Assembly: GCA_028683385.1 (NCBI GenBank)
Contig: JAQUIJ010000001.1
Coordinates: 1 to 64,000, forward strand
Direction of reading: 5' to 3'
DNA length: 64,000 bases
DNA from: Prolixibacteraceae bacterium
GTDB lineage: Bacteria; Bacteroidota; Bacteroidia; Bacteroidales; Prolixibacteraceae
The translations under genes and the position numbers were made by a program. Every line of letters starts with the position of its first letter. The first letter of the stretch is position 1. The notes under the pieces are model-generated. The model was not told the DNA's origin. It saw only the letters and a list, made by a program, of their open reading frames with translations, and searched no databases. This document shows, piece after piece, positions 55,447 through 63,875 of the stretch.

Positions 55447-55653
55447 AGGTTTGTTGGTTAAGATTCAATCTGACATCAAAAATACTTTTTTAGATTCAGA
55501 TTACTTGAGGCTCCTGAATAGTTTTCATTTCTGCATTTCAAGAGCATTTGTCCTTCCAGAGGTTGAAGTCGTTCCAATAAATCAGGAGGGTTTTAGCAAA
55601 AAAACTAGCAACTTAAAACCAGAAATAATATTTAGATAGAAGCAATTTATGAC

Positions 55654-56508
55654 TTATTTTACACCGCTGGATTGGTTTTTTTCAAAGAATTTATCCTGAA
55701 GCAGAAGTGTTACCGATCCGGGGTGTCCATTTCCTACCATCATGTCATCCATTTGCACCACCGGTGTCACTTCACTGCCGGTACCAATAACCATCATTTC
55801 GTCCATGTTGACGAGTTCAGCTGCCAGGATGCCTTCCTCTATCAATCGGATATTATTCTCCCTGCAGATTTCCCGGATAACTATTTTGGTGATGCCTGGC
55901 AAAATCAGGTTCGAATCTGGATGGGTATAAACCACACCATTTTTCACTGCCATAAAACTCGAATGAGAACCTTCGGTCACAATTCCGTTGCGGATAAAAA
56001 TGGCTTCAACGGCATTTTGTACATGAGCTTTTTCGGCGGCAAGCACGTTGGGCAACAGCGAAATCGATTTAATGTCGCAACGTAGCCAACGAATATCTTC
56101 GGTAGTAATTACTTTGACTCCGTTTTCGAGTTGATCCCATTTTGAAGAAAAAGGAAAAACGGTGGCATAAACCGTAGGTTTTATGTTTTCAGGGAATTGG
56201 TGAATTCGGGTGTGGCTCCCGCGTGAAATTTGCAGGTAAACGCCAGCTTCCTGATTGGCCAATCCGTTTTGTTCCAGAAGCGTTTGGAATACGACTTCGA
56301 ACTGATTCAAATCATCAAAATCAATACTGATTTCGCGCAAACTTCGCCGCAACCGATCCATGTGATCGGCGTACCGGAAAGGTTTTCCGCCGTAATACTT
56401 AATTACTTCGTAAATGCCGTCGGCAAAGTTAAAACCACGGTCTTCAGGAGATACAAAAGCTTCATTTTTCGGGATGAAGTTTCCGTTTAGGTAAACAATT
56501 TCAGCCAT
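55654..56508 (-). CDS. D-amino acid aminotransferase (class IV)
   Basis: PLP enzyme of 284 residues very similar to Bacillus D-alanine aminotransferase. The N-terminus VYLNGNFIPKNEA and FADGIYEVIKYYGGKPFRY are typical; the PLP lysine lies in the conserved RWLRCDIKSISLLPNVLA; GIVTEGSHSSFMAVKNG and LILPGITKIVIREIC bind the cofactor phosphate. It interconverts D-alanine and D-glutamate with their keto acids, feeding peptidoglycan synthesis. It lies alone, with the lrgB gene 50 bases upstream on the same strand. Confidence 0.9.
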   Translation of the reverse strand: MAEIVYLNGNFIPKNEAFVSPEDRGFNFADGIYEVIKYYGGKPFRYADHMDRLRRSLREISIDFDDLNQFEVVFQTLLEQNGLANQEAGVYLQISRGSHTRIHQFPENIKPTVYATVFPFSSKWDQLENGVKVITTEDIRWLRCDIKSISLLPNVLAAEKAHVQNAVEAIFIRNGIVTEGSHSSFMAVKNGVVYTHPDSNLILPGITKIVIREICRENNIRLIEEGILAAELVNMDEMMVIGTGSEVTPVVQMDDMMVGNGHPGSVTLLLQDKFFEKNQSSGVK

Positions 56509-56557
56509 ATTATTTGAGGATGTTTATTTGCCTCTAATTTACTGAACATTTATTGTT

Positions 56558-57265
56558 CTACAGCGGAATCCAGATATTTATCAGTTGTAAAATATATGGG
56601 GTAAGAATGGCAGTAAAAATGCCATTCACAATTAGCCCAATGCTCGACATAGCGCCAAACGACGGGCTGATTTCCATGGAGCGCGAAGTACCTACCGCGT
56701 GGGCGGCAGTTCCCATCGACAAACCCTGCGCCACCGGGTTTTTCACGTGTGTCCATTTCATGATGGTGTACCCGAAAATTCCGCCAAAAATTCCAACCAC
56801 AATCACCACCGAAGCGGTTAGTGCCGGGATACCGTGAATGGCTTTCGAAACCTCGATGGCAATGGGTGTGGTAACCGATTTGGGCGCCAGCGAATAAATG
56901 ATTTCTTTTGAAGCGCCCATTGCTTTGGCAATCAGCACCACCGACACAATACCGACCACGCAACCAACCAGTTGCGAAACCAGAATCGGGATGGCCTGTT
57001 TTTTTATCTTTTCGAGTTGCTGATACAACGGAACGCCCAACGCAACTACCGCCGGTTTCAGGAAAAACTCGATGAGCTTGCTTCCTTCGTGAAACGAGGC
57101 GTAATCGATCTTGAAAACCGACAAAAACACAATGATGATAAGCACCGCCACCAAAATGGGATTGAGCAGGATAAACCCTGTTCGTTTCTGTAACCGCGTG
57201 GCCAAATAATAAGCCAGAAATACAAAGGCTACGATAAACGCTTCACTTTCAAAAAAACTTTTCAT
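56558..57265 (-). CDS. lrgB: LrgB family membrane protein
   Basis: Membrane protein of 235 residues with about seven helices; conserved stretches LKPAVVALGVPLYQQLEKIK, LAPKSVTTPIAIEVSKAIHG and GLSMGTAAHAVGTSRSMEI define the LrgB/CidB family. It acts with LrgA, encoded 11 bases upstream. The pair resembles holin/antiholin systems that influence murein hydrolase activity, and in plants the fused homologue transports glycolate. Which function applies here is open. Confidence 0.92.
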   Translation of the reverse strand: MKSFFESEAFIVAFVFLAYYLATRLQKRTGFILLNPILVAVLIIIVFLSVFKIDYASFHEGSKLIEFFLKPAVVALGVPLYQQLEKIKKQAIPILVSQLVGCVVGIVSVVLIAKAMGASKEIIYSLAPKSVTTPIAIEVSKAIHGIPALTASVVIVVGIFGGIFGYTIMKWTHVKNPVAQGLSMGTAAHAVGTSRSMEISPSFGAMSSIGLIVNGIFTAILTPYILQLINIWIPL

Positions 57266-57276
57266 CCTGTTGCTTT

Positions 57277-57657
57277 TTAAACGTCTTGAATTGACCGTTT
57301 GCCATTGAGAAATTTACTTTTCCGAAGGATTTGATGTGTCCAGCCGGTAAGCGCCAACACAATAACAGTACTTCCAACCGATGCCACCACAATGGCCCAG
57401 AAGTTAGCTTCAATGACATCGAGGTAAAGCATTACAGCCACACCTGGAGGAACGAAAAACAACGACAGGTTTTTCACCAGAAAGTCGGAAATGCCTTTTA
57501 CCCAGCCCACTTTTACCCAGCCCAGTTTCAGCAGCAGGGTCAGGAGCAACATACCAATGATACTCGCCGGAAGTTTGATTCCCGTCACAGCCACAATCAG
57601 TTCGCCAATGGCCAGACAACCAAAAATTATTACGCATTGTCGAATCATAATCCACAA
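57277..57657 (-). CDS. lrgA: LrgA/CidA family holin-like protein
   Basis: Membrane protein of 126 residues with four hydrophobic segments, including VIIFGCLAIGELIVAVTGIK, LPASIIGMLLLTLLLKLGWV and LSLFFVPPGVAVMLYLDVIE with the family FVPPGV motif. First gene of lrgAB. A possible -7 promoter box (TATTTTTG, minus strand) lies about 41 bases upstream. Confidence 0.92.
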   Translation of the reverse strand: MWIMIRQCVIIFGCLAIGELIVAVTGIKLPASIIGMLLLTLLLKLGWVKVGWVKGISDFLVKNLSLFFVPPGVAVMLYLDVIEANFWAIVVASVGSTVIVLALTGWTHQILRKSKFLNGKRSIQDV

Positions 57658-57697
57658 TTTTAATGCTGATTTTCAATCAACTAATCGAAATCGAGTG

Positions 57698-57705
57698 CAA
57701 AAATA
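57698..57705 (-). promoter_or_regulatory. candidate -7 promoter box for lrgAB
   Basis: TATTTTTG on the minus strand matches TAnnTTTG; transcription would start about 34 bases before the lrgA ATG. No -33 partner is evident. Confidence 0.35.
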
Positions 57706-57790
57706 CAATTTGCTATGGTTGCTAGTGTAAATTAAAGGTTTAGAAATGAGGAGGAGGTGTTAAGGTTTGGTAAAGTGGAGTCAAAACCAG

Positions 57791-57819
57791 TCAGGGCTTC
57801 ACTTTGAGTGAAACCCTGA
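57791..57819. repeat. hairpin repeat, copy 1, after the PHP-type gene
   Basis: TCAGGGCTTCACT-ttg-AGTGAAACCCTGA forms a 13-base stem with one mismatch. A near copy is found at 58914, also downstream of a minus-strand gene. A second hairpin (AAGCCTTC/GAAGGCTT, 57833-57857) adjoins it, so the region may end transcription of the gene at 57898. Confidence 0.65.
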
Positions 57820-57897
57820 TTATTGAAATTTCAAGCCTTCAGGAGAAAAGAAGGCTTTATTTTTTCGAATTGGTCTCTGTACTTCGGTTAATTGCAG

Positions 57898-58704
57898 TTA
57901 TCCTTTTTTCACCGGCACATAGAAATCTGCGGCTGTTAAATTACATTTCTCCGCAATTCGTTTACAGTAGGCTAAACGACCGACATTGTTATTGCGCGAA
58001 TCTGAACCAAATGTAAATTTAAGGCCTTGTGCTTTTGCTTTCAGAATAAACTCTTCATGTGGGGTATGCGACATGTCGTTAATTTCTATGGCAATATTTC
58101 GTGCTTTTGCTGCAGTAATTATTTGTTGCATGCGGTCTTCAGTCCATAATTTGTAGTAATCGCGGGCGATACAAACCGGTAAAAACAATGGCCATCCAAA
58201 AATATTGATTGGCTCTGTTGTAAGCACTTCCATTGAATAATCCATGTATCGCTTCATGAAATCTTCGGTGTCATCAATGTAGGTATCAAATTCCCAAATT
58301 TTCCAGGTGTCGCCGTTCCCCATGGGCACCATTTGCGGATCCATCAAAATATAATCAATCTGAGCTAAAAGTTCTTTAGAATAATTTTCACTCCAACCTA
58401 AATAGGTTGGCTGTAAACCAATATAAACCGGATATTTTCTGAGTTTTTCGATGTAGTTTTTAAGGTCGTTATCATCTTTTAAAGCCCATGAAATTGGGTG
58501 GTCAACTATACCAAATTTCACCTGATTTTTTCTTCCAATTTCAAGGATGTTTTCAATGGTGAATTTGTCGGTGGTGTGTACATGCAAATCCAATAATTCG
58601 AAGTTTAACTTTTCAGGTTCTTTACATGCAGCAGGGATAACCGAGGATGCCATTACTAAGCCGGCTGACAGGCTAAGGTTTTTAACGAATGTTCTTCTTT
58701 CCAT
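57898..58704 (-). CDS. PHP-domain-like metal-dependent hydrolase with twin-arginine signal
   Basis: Protein of 268 residues starting MERRTFVKNLSLSAGLVMAS, a twin-arginine (RRxFxK) signal followed by AACKE, a possible lipobox. The mature part looks like a PHP/polymerase-histidinol phosphatase fold: LLDLHVHTTDKF (HxH), VKFGIVDHPISW, AIEINDMSHTPHEEF and FTFGSDSRNNNVG supply the metal ligands. Export by Tat fits a metal-loaded enzyme. The substrate is unknown. Single gene followed by the hairpin repeat. Confidence 0.75.
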   Translation of the reverse strand: MERRTFVKNLSLSAGLVMASSVIPAACKEPEKLNFELLDLHVHTTDKFTIENILEIGRKNQVKFGIVDHPISWALKDDNDLKNYIEKLRKYPVYIGLQPTYLGWSENYSKELLAQIDYILMDPQMVPMGNGDTWKIWEFDTYIDDTEDFMKRYMDYSMEVLTTEPINIFGWPLFLPVCIARDYYKLWTEDRMQQIITAAKARNIAIEINDMSHTPHEEFILKAKAQGLKFTFGSDSRNNNVGRLAYCKRIAEKCNLTAADFYVPVKKG

Positions 58705-58822
58705 TTTTAGTTGGTTTTAGGTTTTCTGTTATGACAAATAAATAAGAATTTACCCTATTCTTTGTGTGATATTTTATTTATTCAAAAAAACCATATTCGT
58801 AAAATTCTCTGCTAAATATAAA

Positions 58823-58859
58823 AACTCTTCCCCGAAATCTGTCGATTTCAAAGAAGAGT
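58823..58859 (-). terminator. terminator downstream of the aldo/keto reductase gene
   Basis: Minus-strand ACTCTTC and GAAGAGT pair around an inner GAAATC/GATTTC stem and are followed by a T run. It lies beyond the second hairpin repeat. Confidence 0.7.
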
Positions 58860-58913
58860 CTTTCATAAAATTATCAACTATAAACAGTTGGTTATTCAGC
58901 GATTAAAAACCAA

Positions 58914-58943
58914 TCAGACTTCACTTTGGAGTGAAACCCTGAC
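58914..58943. repeat. hairpin repeat, copy 2, after the aldo/keto reductase gene
   Basis: TCAGACTTCACT-ttgg-AGTGAAACCCTGA is a near copy of the element at 57791, including the flanking AAAACCA. The stem is less perfect than in copy 1. Confidence 0.65.
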
Positions 58944-58964
58944 TAAAAAGCAATAGACAAATCT

Positions 58965-59909
58965 TTATTTACTTGTTTTATCCAGAAGTGCTAAATCTTC
59001 TGCATCAAGTCTTAGTTCAGTGGCATCGAATAAGGTTTGCAACTGGCTTTGGCTGGTTGCACTTACTATGGGAGCTCCAATGTGCGGTTTCGCCAGTAAC
59101 CACGCCAATGCAACAGAGGCTTGTTTCGTATGGTGCTTTTCGGCCAATTGATCCAATGCGGCTAATACTCCAAGTCCTTTTTCGTTCAAATATTTCTCTA
59201 CGCCAGCCCCGCGAACACTTTTGCCCAAATCCTCTTTGGTATGGTATTTTCCAGTCAGGAAACCGGCTGCTAGCGAGAAATACGGGAAGACACTCAGTCC
59301 GTATTTTTCGACCAATGGCAAATAGTCGGTCTCGTATTTGGTGCGTTCAACCAAATTGTAGTGCGGCTGCAAAGCCACATATTTTGGGAACCCATTCTTT
59401 TCGGCCACTTCAAACGACTCAACAAGACGAGCCGCAGTTAAATTGGAAGCCGCAATATAACGTACCTTTCCGGCCTTAACAATTTCGTCGTAAGCCGAAA
59501 TCGTTTCTTCAACAGGAGTTTTTTCGTCGTCGAAATGGGTGTAATACAAATCAATGCAATCAATTTGTAGTCGTTGCAGCGACTCGTCCACACATTTCAG
59601 GATTTGCTTTTTGCTGATGTCAGCCGGGTGATCTTTGGTTTGCGAACCCACTTTGGTTGCAATTACCATCTTGTCGCGGTTTCCGCGAGCTTTCATCCAA
59701 TTGCCGATAATTGTTTCCGACTGTCCTCCAACGCCGTTTACCCACCACGAATAGGTGTTGGCAGTGTCAATAAAATTGAATCCAGCACCAGCAAAGGCAT
59801 CCAGTATTTCAAACGATTGTTTTTCATCCAATGTCCATCCGAAAACATTACCTCCGAGATTAATCGGAGCAACTTCCAAATCGGTATTTGCTATTTTTAC
59901 TTTTTTCAT
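58965..59909 (-). CDS. aldo/keto reductase
   Basis: NADPH-dependent oxidoreductase of 314 residues, (beta/alpha)8 fold, cytoplasmic. The start is the ATG at 59907-59909 (MKKVKIANTDLEV); the open frame to 60041 runs through a repeat-like region and is not protein-like. The catalytic tetrad is visible: Asp and Tyr in FIDTANTYSWW, Lys in MVIATKVGSQ, His in DLYYTHFDDEKTP. Cofactor-binding residues lie in the C-terminal LLAKPHIGAPIVSATSQSQL. It belongs to the AKR11/12-like group; the substrate is unknown. Confidence 0.92.
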   Translation of the reverse strand: MKKVKIANTDLEVAPINLGGNVFGWTLDEKQSFEILDAFAGAGFNFIDTANTYSWWVNGVGGQSETIIGNWMKARGNRDKMVIATKVGSQTKDHPADISKKQILKCVDESLQRLQIDCIDLYYTHFDDEKTPVEETISAYDEIVKAGKVRYIAASNLTAARLVESFEVAEKNGFPKYVALQPHYNLVERTKYETDYLPLVEKYGLSVFPYFSLAAGFLTGKYHTKEDLGKSVRGAGVEKYLNEKGLGVLAALDQLAEKHHTKQASVALAWLLAKPHIGAPIVSATSQSQLQTLFDATELRLDAEDLALLDKTSK

Positions 59910-59959
59910 GATTCTTTTTAATGAATATCCGATAATATACCTAAATGAATAAGCTTTGT

Positions 59960-60200
59960 GGGGCTTTGCCCCAAACCCCAATTCCTTTTTTGTCTTCCTA
60001 CCCGACAGGCTTGGCAGGCGGGGACACAAAAAAGGAATCAAAAAAGGTCAAGGCTACGTCCACTTCGCACGAAAAACTTACATTCGATGGCTAAAATCTT
60101 TTAAACTCCCCCGAATTCTCGGGGTCAAACAGAAAAGATTTTTTAACGCCATCTTCACTTGTTTTTCGGCTCACCGGACGAGGCCGGTCGTCGGCCAAAC
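59960..60200. repeat. intergenic repeat-like region with internal hairpin
   Basis: Locally GC-richer segment in the 353-base gap before the aldo/keto reductase. GGGGCTTTGCCCC (59970s) is a tight palindrome; ATTCCTTTTTTGT (59981-59993) pairs perfectly with ACAAAAAAGGAAT (60026-60038) around CCCGACAGGCTTGGCAGGCG. The plus-strand frame through it (83 codons, 59956-60207) has the make-up of translated repeat DNA rather than a gene. Confidence 0.5.
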
Positions 60201-60262
60201 TCATTAGGTAAAGTTATGGTCATTTATATTCTTTTTATTTGGTCAGAAACAATTTTGACCAG

Positions 60263-61006
60263 CTATTTTAACAATTCAGCCAAAAAACCCAAAGTATGGT
60301 TCCAAGCCCGTTTGGCCATTACTTCGTTGTATTCTTTTGAGGTAGGGTTAGTAAACGTGTGACCGCAATTGGCATAAGTAATGATTTGCCAGTCGGCCTT
60401 TCCATCTTTCAATTCCTGAACCTGCTGGTCGTAAATCTCTTTGGTCACGCCTTTGTCTTCGGCTGGATTTTCAACCAGAACTTTGGTTTTAATCGGTACG
60501 TTTGGACGATCAGCAGCTTTTCCGAGTCCACCATGTATGGAAACGACACCGGCAACATCAAATCCAGCACGTGCTGTTTCCAACGCTCCGGTTCCGCCAA
60601 AGCAATAGCCAATTACTGCAATTTTGGTGCTTTGTGCTCCTGTGGCTTTTAGTTGTTCCAGCGCCAGCGAAATGCGTTTTTGGTAAAGATTGTAGTCGCT
60701 TTTAAACTGACCGGCAACTTTGCCTGCGCTTGCAAAATCGGTGGGGATGTTTCCTTTTCCGTAAATATCAGCTACAAAGGCAATGTAGCCCTGTTTTTCG
60801 AGTTCAAGAGCGGCAGTTTTGGCTTCGTCGTCAATGCCCATCCAGGCCGGGAGAATCAATACTCCGGGCAAGCTTTTTCCGGCATTGGATGTTACCAGTC
60901 CGTTAAGTTCCTGTGCGCCGTCGGCATATTTAACAGCCTTCAGCGACTGTGCTGAAATTGATTGAATTAGTCCCATGACAACCAAAAGAATTAGAAGTTT
61001 CTTCAT
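60263..61006 (-). CDS. dienelactone hydrolase family protein (exported)
   Basis: Alpha/beta hydrolase of 247 residues with a signal peptide (MKKLLILLVVMGLIQSI, cleavage near SAQS). The catalytic Cys sits in the elbow IGYCFGGTGALETARAG, the His in NCGHTFTNPTSKEYN, with the Asp region in ENPAEDKGVTKE. Opening strand GVLILPAWMGIDDEAKTA is typical. Family members cleave dienelactones or other esters; here the periplasmic site argues for a different ester substrate. Single gene. Confidence 0.9.
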   Translation of the reverse strand: MKKLLILLVVMGLIQSISAQSLKAVKYADGAQELNGLVTSNAGKSLPGVLILPAWMGIDDEAKTAALELEKQGYIAFVADIYGKGNIPTDFASAGKVAGQFKSDYNLYQKRISLALEQLKATGAQSTKIAVIGYCFGGTGALETARAGFDVAGVVSIHGGLGKAADRPNVPIKTKVLVENPAEDKGVTKEIYDQQVQELKDGKADWQIITYANCGHTFTNPTSKEYNEVMAKRAWNHTLGFLAELLK

Positions 61007-61119
61007 CGCGATTCAATTTTAAATTTTAGTAAATACTTTATTTCCTGAAACCCACGACGAAGCGCTTTGTTTACAATTGCCTGTTAAGTTTTCTTAATAA
61101 CAAACGAGGGGCAGTGTGG

Positions 61120-63057
61120 CTATGCGTAAACCATTTCAGCTATACCATTCACAAAATCTTTCATTTGCCGTTTAACTTCCTTCGCTAAAGTATCTTGAGA
61201 CTTAGTGTTAATTTTTTCTAGTGCCAGAATTAATCGATCAACATCTTCTTTAGTATTTTCGATTCCCAGGCTAACTCTGACTACTCCCGGTAGCGATAAT
61301 TTGGGGAATAAAGTCACGATCATTTTTTGGAATTTTTCCAAACCGGAACCAACATGAAGAATGTGTTTGACGATGATATGTGCGCAATGGCAACCGGTGC
61401 GGACGCCAATTCCACTTTGGAGGGCAAGTTCTTTGCCCACTTTTGTAGCCATGGCGTTTTTCAGGTTAAATGGTACTACTCCAATTTTATGTGTGAATTG
61501 TGTGGAGTCGGGTTCTTTAATTCCATAGATTTCAAGGTTATTTATGGTGCTCAATCCTTTCAATAGCCGACTAGTCAGGTATTGTTCCTCTTGTGCAATC
61601 AAATCCATCCTAATTCGTTGCAAAAGTACCAGCGCTTTTCCCAAAGCAGCAATTCCAGCGGTGTTTTCTTCTCCTGAAGATTGGATCAGTTCCAATTCAT
61701 CAGGCTTGAAATTTAGCAAACCTTTTCTGGCAACGAGAGCACCGCAACCAAACGGGGCATAAACTTTATGCGCTGAAAAAGCCAGGTAGTCAATTCCGCA
61801 TTGTTCCATATCAATCTTTCGGTGTGCAATTAATTGTGCTCCATCGACCAAAAGGCGTGCTCCATATTGGTGCACAATTCGGCTAATCTCTGCTAAATCA
61901 TTGCATACGCCCAAAACATTCGAAGCGCCACCTACGGCCACAACCTTGATTCGTTTCTTCCCAAATTGGCCTTTCTGGTTGTAGGCAATCAGCATCGTTT
62001 CCAATTCGTTCAGATCCACAAAACCTTCTTCATCAACCGACAACCGGATCAGTGAGCTATTGGGAATCATCCGCCAGGGCAGATCGTTTGATGAATGTTC
62101 GAGCATGGTGTTCAGAACAACAGGCTCAGCAACATCGTCATGTTCAAGACCCAGGCTTTCGGCTGCCATATTAATGGCTTCGGTGGTATTGGAGGTGAAA
62201 ACTATATCATACTTTGACAATGTTGCATTCAAGGTTTTAGCACAAATTGATTTTACTTCCTGTACAATCTCTTGTTTCACCGATTCAGTTTGGTGCAAAA
62301 TCTGCCGAAAAGCGTTCCAAACCAGAGAGAATGTGGGAGTGCTAGCGCTGTTGTCGAGGCTAATAAACGGACGGATTCCTTCCATTGTTGGAACCTGAAT
62401 GCCGCTTCCGATGAGAGTCTTCCTTAGTTCATTCAGCAATTCCAGTCCTGAGAATTTCTCCAGTTCATCGTGGTAAAGTAATTCTGAAGCAGTCACTTTC
62501 TCCGCAATTGGATTTAGGAAAAGGTCCTTTCCTGAATGCTGAATCATTCGCAGGGCCTTAGCAAATGCAATAATGTTAATAATGGCTGGGGTTCCCGCCT
62601 CAAATTTTTCGGTTGATCTGGCCCAAACTACCCAGTCTCTCGACATCAACCTGGCTGTTCCTCCGCCTGTCTGGAAAGGAGCACCATAGGGCAAGGCGTT
62701 TTTTTGAACCGCCAAAGCCGTTACCCCGATCGATAGTCCAATATCCTGAGTTGAAATTGTTTGATAAGTCTCTGATCTAAGTTTTTTTTGAAGGGAAATT
62801 GCTCTTCGGGGCGTGCAGAAAATGACTACATATTTGCCTTTATCGAGGTTCAAATATTTCAGAACTATATCTCTTGCCTGCTCATACAGATAGGTGGTTA
62901 CCATCGAGAAGTGCCCACTTCCGCGATGAACGTTTGAGTATGTTTCGAGCGCTGCGTGAATTCCCTGTTCCAACTCGGTAAAAGCTGCTTTAGTTTCATT
63001 CTTTCGCGATGAAGGTTCTTCCTGAAGAACATCTGTTGAATCTTGTATTGCTTCCAT
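61120..63057 (-). CDS. two-part class V aminotransferase (cysteine desulfurase-like)
   Basis: PLP enzyme of 645 residues, longer than the usual 400. The C-terminal part (about 230-625) is a complete fold-type I class V domain: FISLDNSASTPT, FTSNTTEAINMAAESLG, LEHSSNDLPW, the PLP-binding DGAQLIAHRKID and Lys in FSAHKVYAPFGCGAL, then GIGVRTGCHCAH with the active-site Cys. The N-terminal part (about 30-215) resembles a second, internally deleted class V domain (TYSNVHRGSGHFS, GAPFQTGGGTARLMS, EKFEAGTPAIINIIAFAKAL) without a PLP lysine. Sulfur transfer or selenocysteine lyase activity is possible but unproven. Confidence 0.85.
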   Translation of the reverse strand: MEAIQDSTDVLQEEPSSRKNETKAAFTELEQGIHAALETYSNVHRGSGHFSMVTTYLYEQARDIVLKYLNLDKGKYVVIFCTPRRAISLQKKLRSETYQTISTQDIGLSIGVTALAVQKNALPYGAPFQTGGGTARLMSRDWVVWARSTEKFEAGTPAIINIIAFAKALRMIQHSGKDLFLNPIAEKVTASELLYHDELEKFSGLELLNELRKTLIGSGIQVPTMEGIRPFISLDNSASTPTFSLVWNAFRQILHQTESVKQEIVQEVKSICAKTLNATLSKYDIVFTSNTTEAINMAAESLGLEHDDVAEPVVLNTMLEHSSNDLPWRMIPNSSLIRLSVDEEGFVDLNELETMLIAYNQKGQFGKKRIKVVAVGGASNVLGVCNDLAEISRIVHQYGARLLVDGAQLIAHRKIDMEQCGIDYLAFSAHKVYAPFGCGALVARKGLLNFKPDELELIQSSGEENTAGIAALGKALVLLQRIRMDLIAQEEQYLTSRLLKGLSTINNLEIYGIKEPDSTQFTHKIGVVPFNLKNAMATKVGKELALQSGIGVRTGCHCAHIIVKHILHVGSGLEKFQKMIVTLFPKLSLPGVVRVSLGIENTKEDVDRLILALEKINTKSQDTLAKEVKRQMKDFVNGIAEMVYA

Positions 63058-63104
63058 TTTAACGCTCTGATTTATGGTGTGTTTAATCGCGATATTTCGA
63101 AATC

Positions 63105-63674
63105 TTAAACCTTTTTCAAAGTCAAAACGACCGCCCTGTTGAGGAATGATTTTGGCCTGTCTGCAATTTCAAATCCTATATTTTTAGCTTTTTCAAGCAT
63201 CGCTTTAAATTCCTTCCCGGTAACATGAAAGTTTGGCTCAACAATGAATATCCTTCCATCGTGGTTTAAGATTGCCTTCAATTCCCGAAGAAGATTGTCC
63301 GGATTTGGAACCTCATGAACCACATAAAAAGCCAGCACAAAATCCACTTTTTCAGTGAGGCCAATGGATTCACTTTGACATTGATGAAGCTGGATTATTT
63401 GCTCCAATTCAGTTCCCATAATTTTGTGGCTGACTATTTCAAGCATTCCATTTTGCAAATCTGCAGCAATTACTTTGCCCGAACCATTCAGCAGCTTTGC
63501 TATTTCTATTGTGAAAAAGCCCGGGCCACAACCCATATCAAGAACTTTCATTCCCGGAATGATGTGTGGTTTCAATATTTTCTGAGGATTTTGCAAAAAC
63601 CTTCTGATCGAATTATCGAGTCCCCCGGCAATCTCGACCGGACAAACGCTAACTTTTTTCGCTTTTGTTGCCAT
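63105..63674 (-). CDS. class I SAM-dependent methyltransferase
   Basis: Rossmann-fold methyltransferase of 189 residues; the start at 63672-63674 (MATKAKKVSVCPVEIAGG) is preferred over the frame start at 63734. Motif I is MKVLDMGCGPGFFTIEIAKL, followed by KVIAADLQNGMLEIVSHKIM, and DFVLAFYVVHEVPNPDNLLR. A short leading CPVE and GGLDNSIRRFLQNPQKIL is typical of a small subgroup found in anaerobes. The substrate is unknown. It lies 47 bases upstream of the two-part aminotransferase gene and may be cotranscribed. Confidence 0.88.
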   Translation of the reverse strand: MATKAKKVSVCPVEIAGGLDNSIRRFLQNPQKILKPHIIPGMKVLDMGCGPGFFTIEIAKLLNGSGKVIAADLQNGMLEIVSHKIMGTELEQIIQLHQCQSESIGLTEKVDFVLAFYVVHEVPNPDNLLRELKAILNHDGRIFIVEPNFHVTGKEFKAMLEKAKNIGFEIADRPKSFLNRAVVLTLKKV

Positions 63675-63875
63675 TTCCAATGTTTTTTGAATTCTGATTA
63701 CAGCTAAGCTAGGCTGAATGAATAAAAACTGCAATTCGTTATCAGTGAATCACCTTAAATCCATATTGAATACCATTTCGAAAGGACTGGGTTCCGGATT
63801 TTAAATTTCCAAATCGCTCCAGCATTTTGCTTTATCTGAATCCAGTCAAACAATACGGGAGAGGGTATATTGCGA

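Noticed and set aside
56000-56130. Missing PLP lysine in the D-amino acid aminotransferase (Ala in NVLAAEKAH)
   Set aside because: The catalytic lysine of this family is in RCDIKS, which is intact; the NVLA position is not the PLP site.
56550-56963. 137-codon minus-strand frame overlapping lrgB
   Set aside because: Shadow of lrgB in another frame; lrgB has full family motifs.
59956-60207. 83-codon plus-strand frame (MWGFAPNPNSFF...)
   Set aside because: It runs through palindromic repeat-like DNA and has a low-complexity, basic translation. Treated as repeat, not gene.
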